A stretch of DNA of 52,091 nt from an uncultured Prevotellaceae bacterium (GTDB lineage Bacteria; Bacteroidota; Bacteroidia; Bacteroidales; Muribaculaceae), in the NCBI GenBank assembly GCA_900322135.1, contig ONYP01000005.1, positions 1-52,091 of the forward strand, written 5' to 3'. Below, piece after piece: positions 51,011 to 52,091 of the stretch. The position numbers and the translations under genes were made by a program. Within the stretch, counting starts at the first letter, position 1. Each line of letters starts with the position of its first letter. The notes below the pieces were generated by a model, which saw nothing but the letters and a program-made list of their open reading frames with translations, was not told the DNA's origin and made no database searches.

Positions 51011-52091
51011 ATGTTGAGAACAGTTAAACTTATGGCATTGGTGGCAATGTTCTTTGTGGCATTGTCAGCAAGTGCTCAGGTGACAACTTCGGCGCTGTCC
51101 GGTGTTGTGACCGATGAAAATCAGCAGGCGATGATCGGCGCTACGATTACCGCATTGCACACGCCCTCGGGCACTAAGTACAACGCCGTGACCAACATGG
51201 ATGGCCGTTACACCATCCAGGGTATGCGTCCCGGTGGCCCCTACACCGTCAGCGTGTCCTACATCGGCTACGATCATTGTCACTGCCGCTGCCACCAAGT
51301 TCAGGGCAGAGAAAACCGGCGCAGCCACTAACATCAACAGTGCCCAGATTACCAATCTGCCCACTGTTACCCGCAGCCTGACGGACATTACCCGTCTGTC
51401 GCCCTTCGGTGGTAACGGTATGAGTTTCGCCGGTACCGACGGTCGTACTGCCAACTTCACCGTTGACGGTGCCAACTTCAACAACAACTTCGGTCTTAGC
51501 GACAACCTGCCTGGTGGTGGCAACCCCATCAGCATCGAGGCTATCGAGGAGATGCAGGTCGTTATCTCGCCCTACGATGTTCGTCAAACCAACTTCATCG
51601 GTGGTGGTGTGAACGCTATCACCAAGAGTGGTACCAACATGTTCCGTGGCAGTGCCTACATCTTCCACCGCAACGAGAACATGCGCGGTGACGCTGTACA
51701 GCGCACCCAGATCGGTCAGGCCCGCGAGAAATTCAAGGTGACCACCTATGGTGCCACCATCGGCGGTCCGATCATCAAGGACAAACTGTTCTTCTTTGTG
51801 AACGGTGAGATGACCAAGCAGCCTACTATAGTCAACACCTGGGTTGCTTCACGGGACGGTGTCGCTGTTCCCGACCAGTACATCTCGCGCACCACGCTCG
51901 CTGACCTGGAGCGCGTGAGTGACCACGTGAAGAGCAAATATGGCTATGACACGGGTTCATGGACCAAATTCCCCGCCGACGAGAACAACTACAAGATCCT
52001 CGCCCGTCTGGACTGGAACATCAACCATGACCATCACCTGGCCCTGCGCTACAACTACACCAAGAACCGCTATTGGAGCAATCCCAATGCG
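51011..52091 (+). pseudogene. TonB-dependent receptor (Oar-like), frame broken by an internal deletion; runs off the window
   Basis: Signal peptide (MALVAMFFVALSASAQ) and a carboxypeptidase-regulatory-like domain (ALSGVVTDENQQAMIGATIT...GRYTIQGMRPGGPYTVSVSYIGY). At about 51270 the frame shifts by +1 and continues open to the window end with IVTAAATKFRAEKTGAATNI, a plug domain (FTVDGANFNNNFG, IEAIEEMQVVISPYDVRQ, VNAITKSGTN) and early barrel strands. The usual 35-45 residues between the YIGY strand and the VTA segment are absent, so the break is a deletion with frameshift, either real or an assembly error. Confidence 0.82.

Overview
The window looks like Bacteroidales chromosome, probably Prevotellaceae or Muribaculaceae. 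The evidence is promoter -7 boxes of the TAnnTTTG type, BspA-like leucine-rich repeat proteins, many small dockerin modules, a TonB-dependent receptor with a carboxypeptidase-regulatory-like N-terminus, and a Bacteroidota-type tyrosine integrase. Genus cannot be fixed from the sequence alone.

Layout. (1) 1-1001: chromosomal flank with the 5' end of rpsO, ung and a tRNA-Arg(CCG). (2) About 1002-32531: an integrated mobile element of about 31.5 kb. It begins in the 3' end of the tRNA and ends just past a tyrosine integrase, where the last 14 bp of the tRNA region recur (32518-32531). A 30-bp direct repeat built on tandem TTTTTGGCGAC units lies just inside both ends. (3) 32532-52091: chromosome with a tripartite RND efflux operon, a YgbA_NO-DUF4112 fusion, a modular secreted alpha-amylase, a YARHG-domain protein, a rearranged ruvC locus enclosing LRR and cohesin/dockerin surface-protein genes, a secreted coiled-coil protein and a broken TonB-dependent receptor running off the end.

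Within the element, the plus-strand genes form a replication/recombination backbone: a HTH protein, a RepA-like ATPase, a Toprim/DUF6371 protein, a GIY-YIG protein, a primase-polymerase-like protein, a DUF3871 protein, an ERF single-strand annealing protein with a PD-(D/E)XK exonuclease, a serine recombinase and many small unknown genes. I see no capsid, terminase, relaxase or conjugation gene, so a satellite-like or integrative plasmid-like element is the best reading (inference). An iteron-like array of four GTTCA units spaced 9, 8 and 9 bp occurs three times between genes (about 4095-4153, 20302-20335, 30829-30862), once beside the RepA-like and Toprim genes. Looser clusters lie inside or at the start of two more genes.

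On the opposite strand, 6144-17072 is a tightly packed eight-gene cargo run. It holds a CoiA-like nuclease, a PLD-SNF2 helicase, an Eco57I-like DNA methylase, a possible DUF3293/macro-like protein, two tandem paralogs (one truncated) and two unknown genes. The core resembles a compact DISARM-like or type IIG-like anti-phage system. A secreted FISUMP-domain protein with an N-terminal dockerin (27243-29684) is a second cargo gene.

The other striking spot is 43469-49845. A truncated ruvC and a decayed copy of its divergent YARHG-gene neighbour sit upstream of the main ruvC, which itself lacks 18 bp encoding a predicted core strand. This looks like a tandem duplication of a divergent gene pair followed by deletion and by insertion of surface-protein genes.
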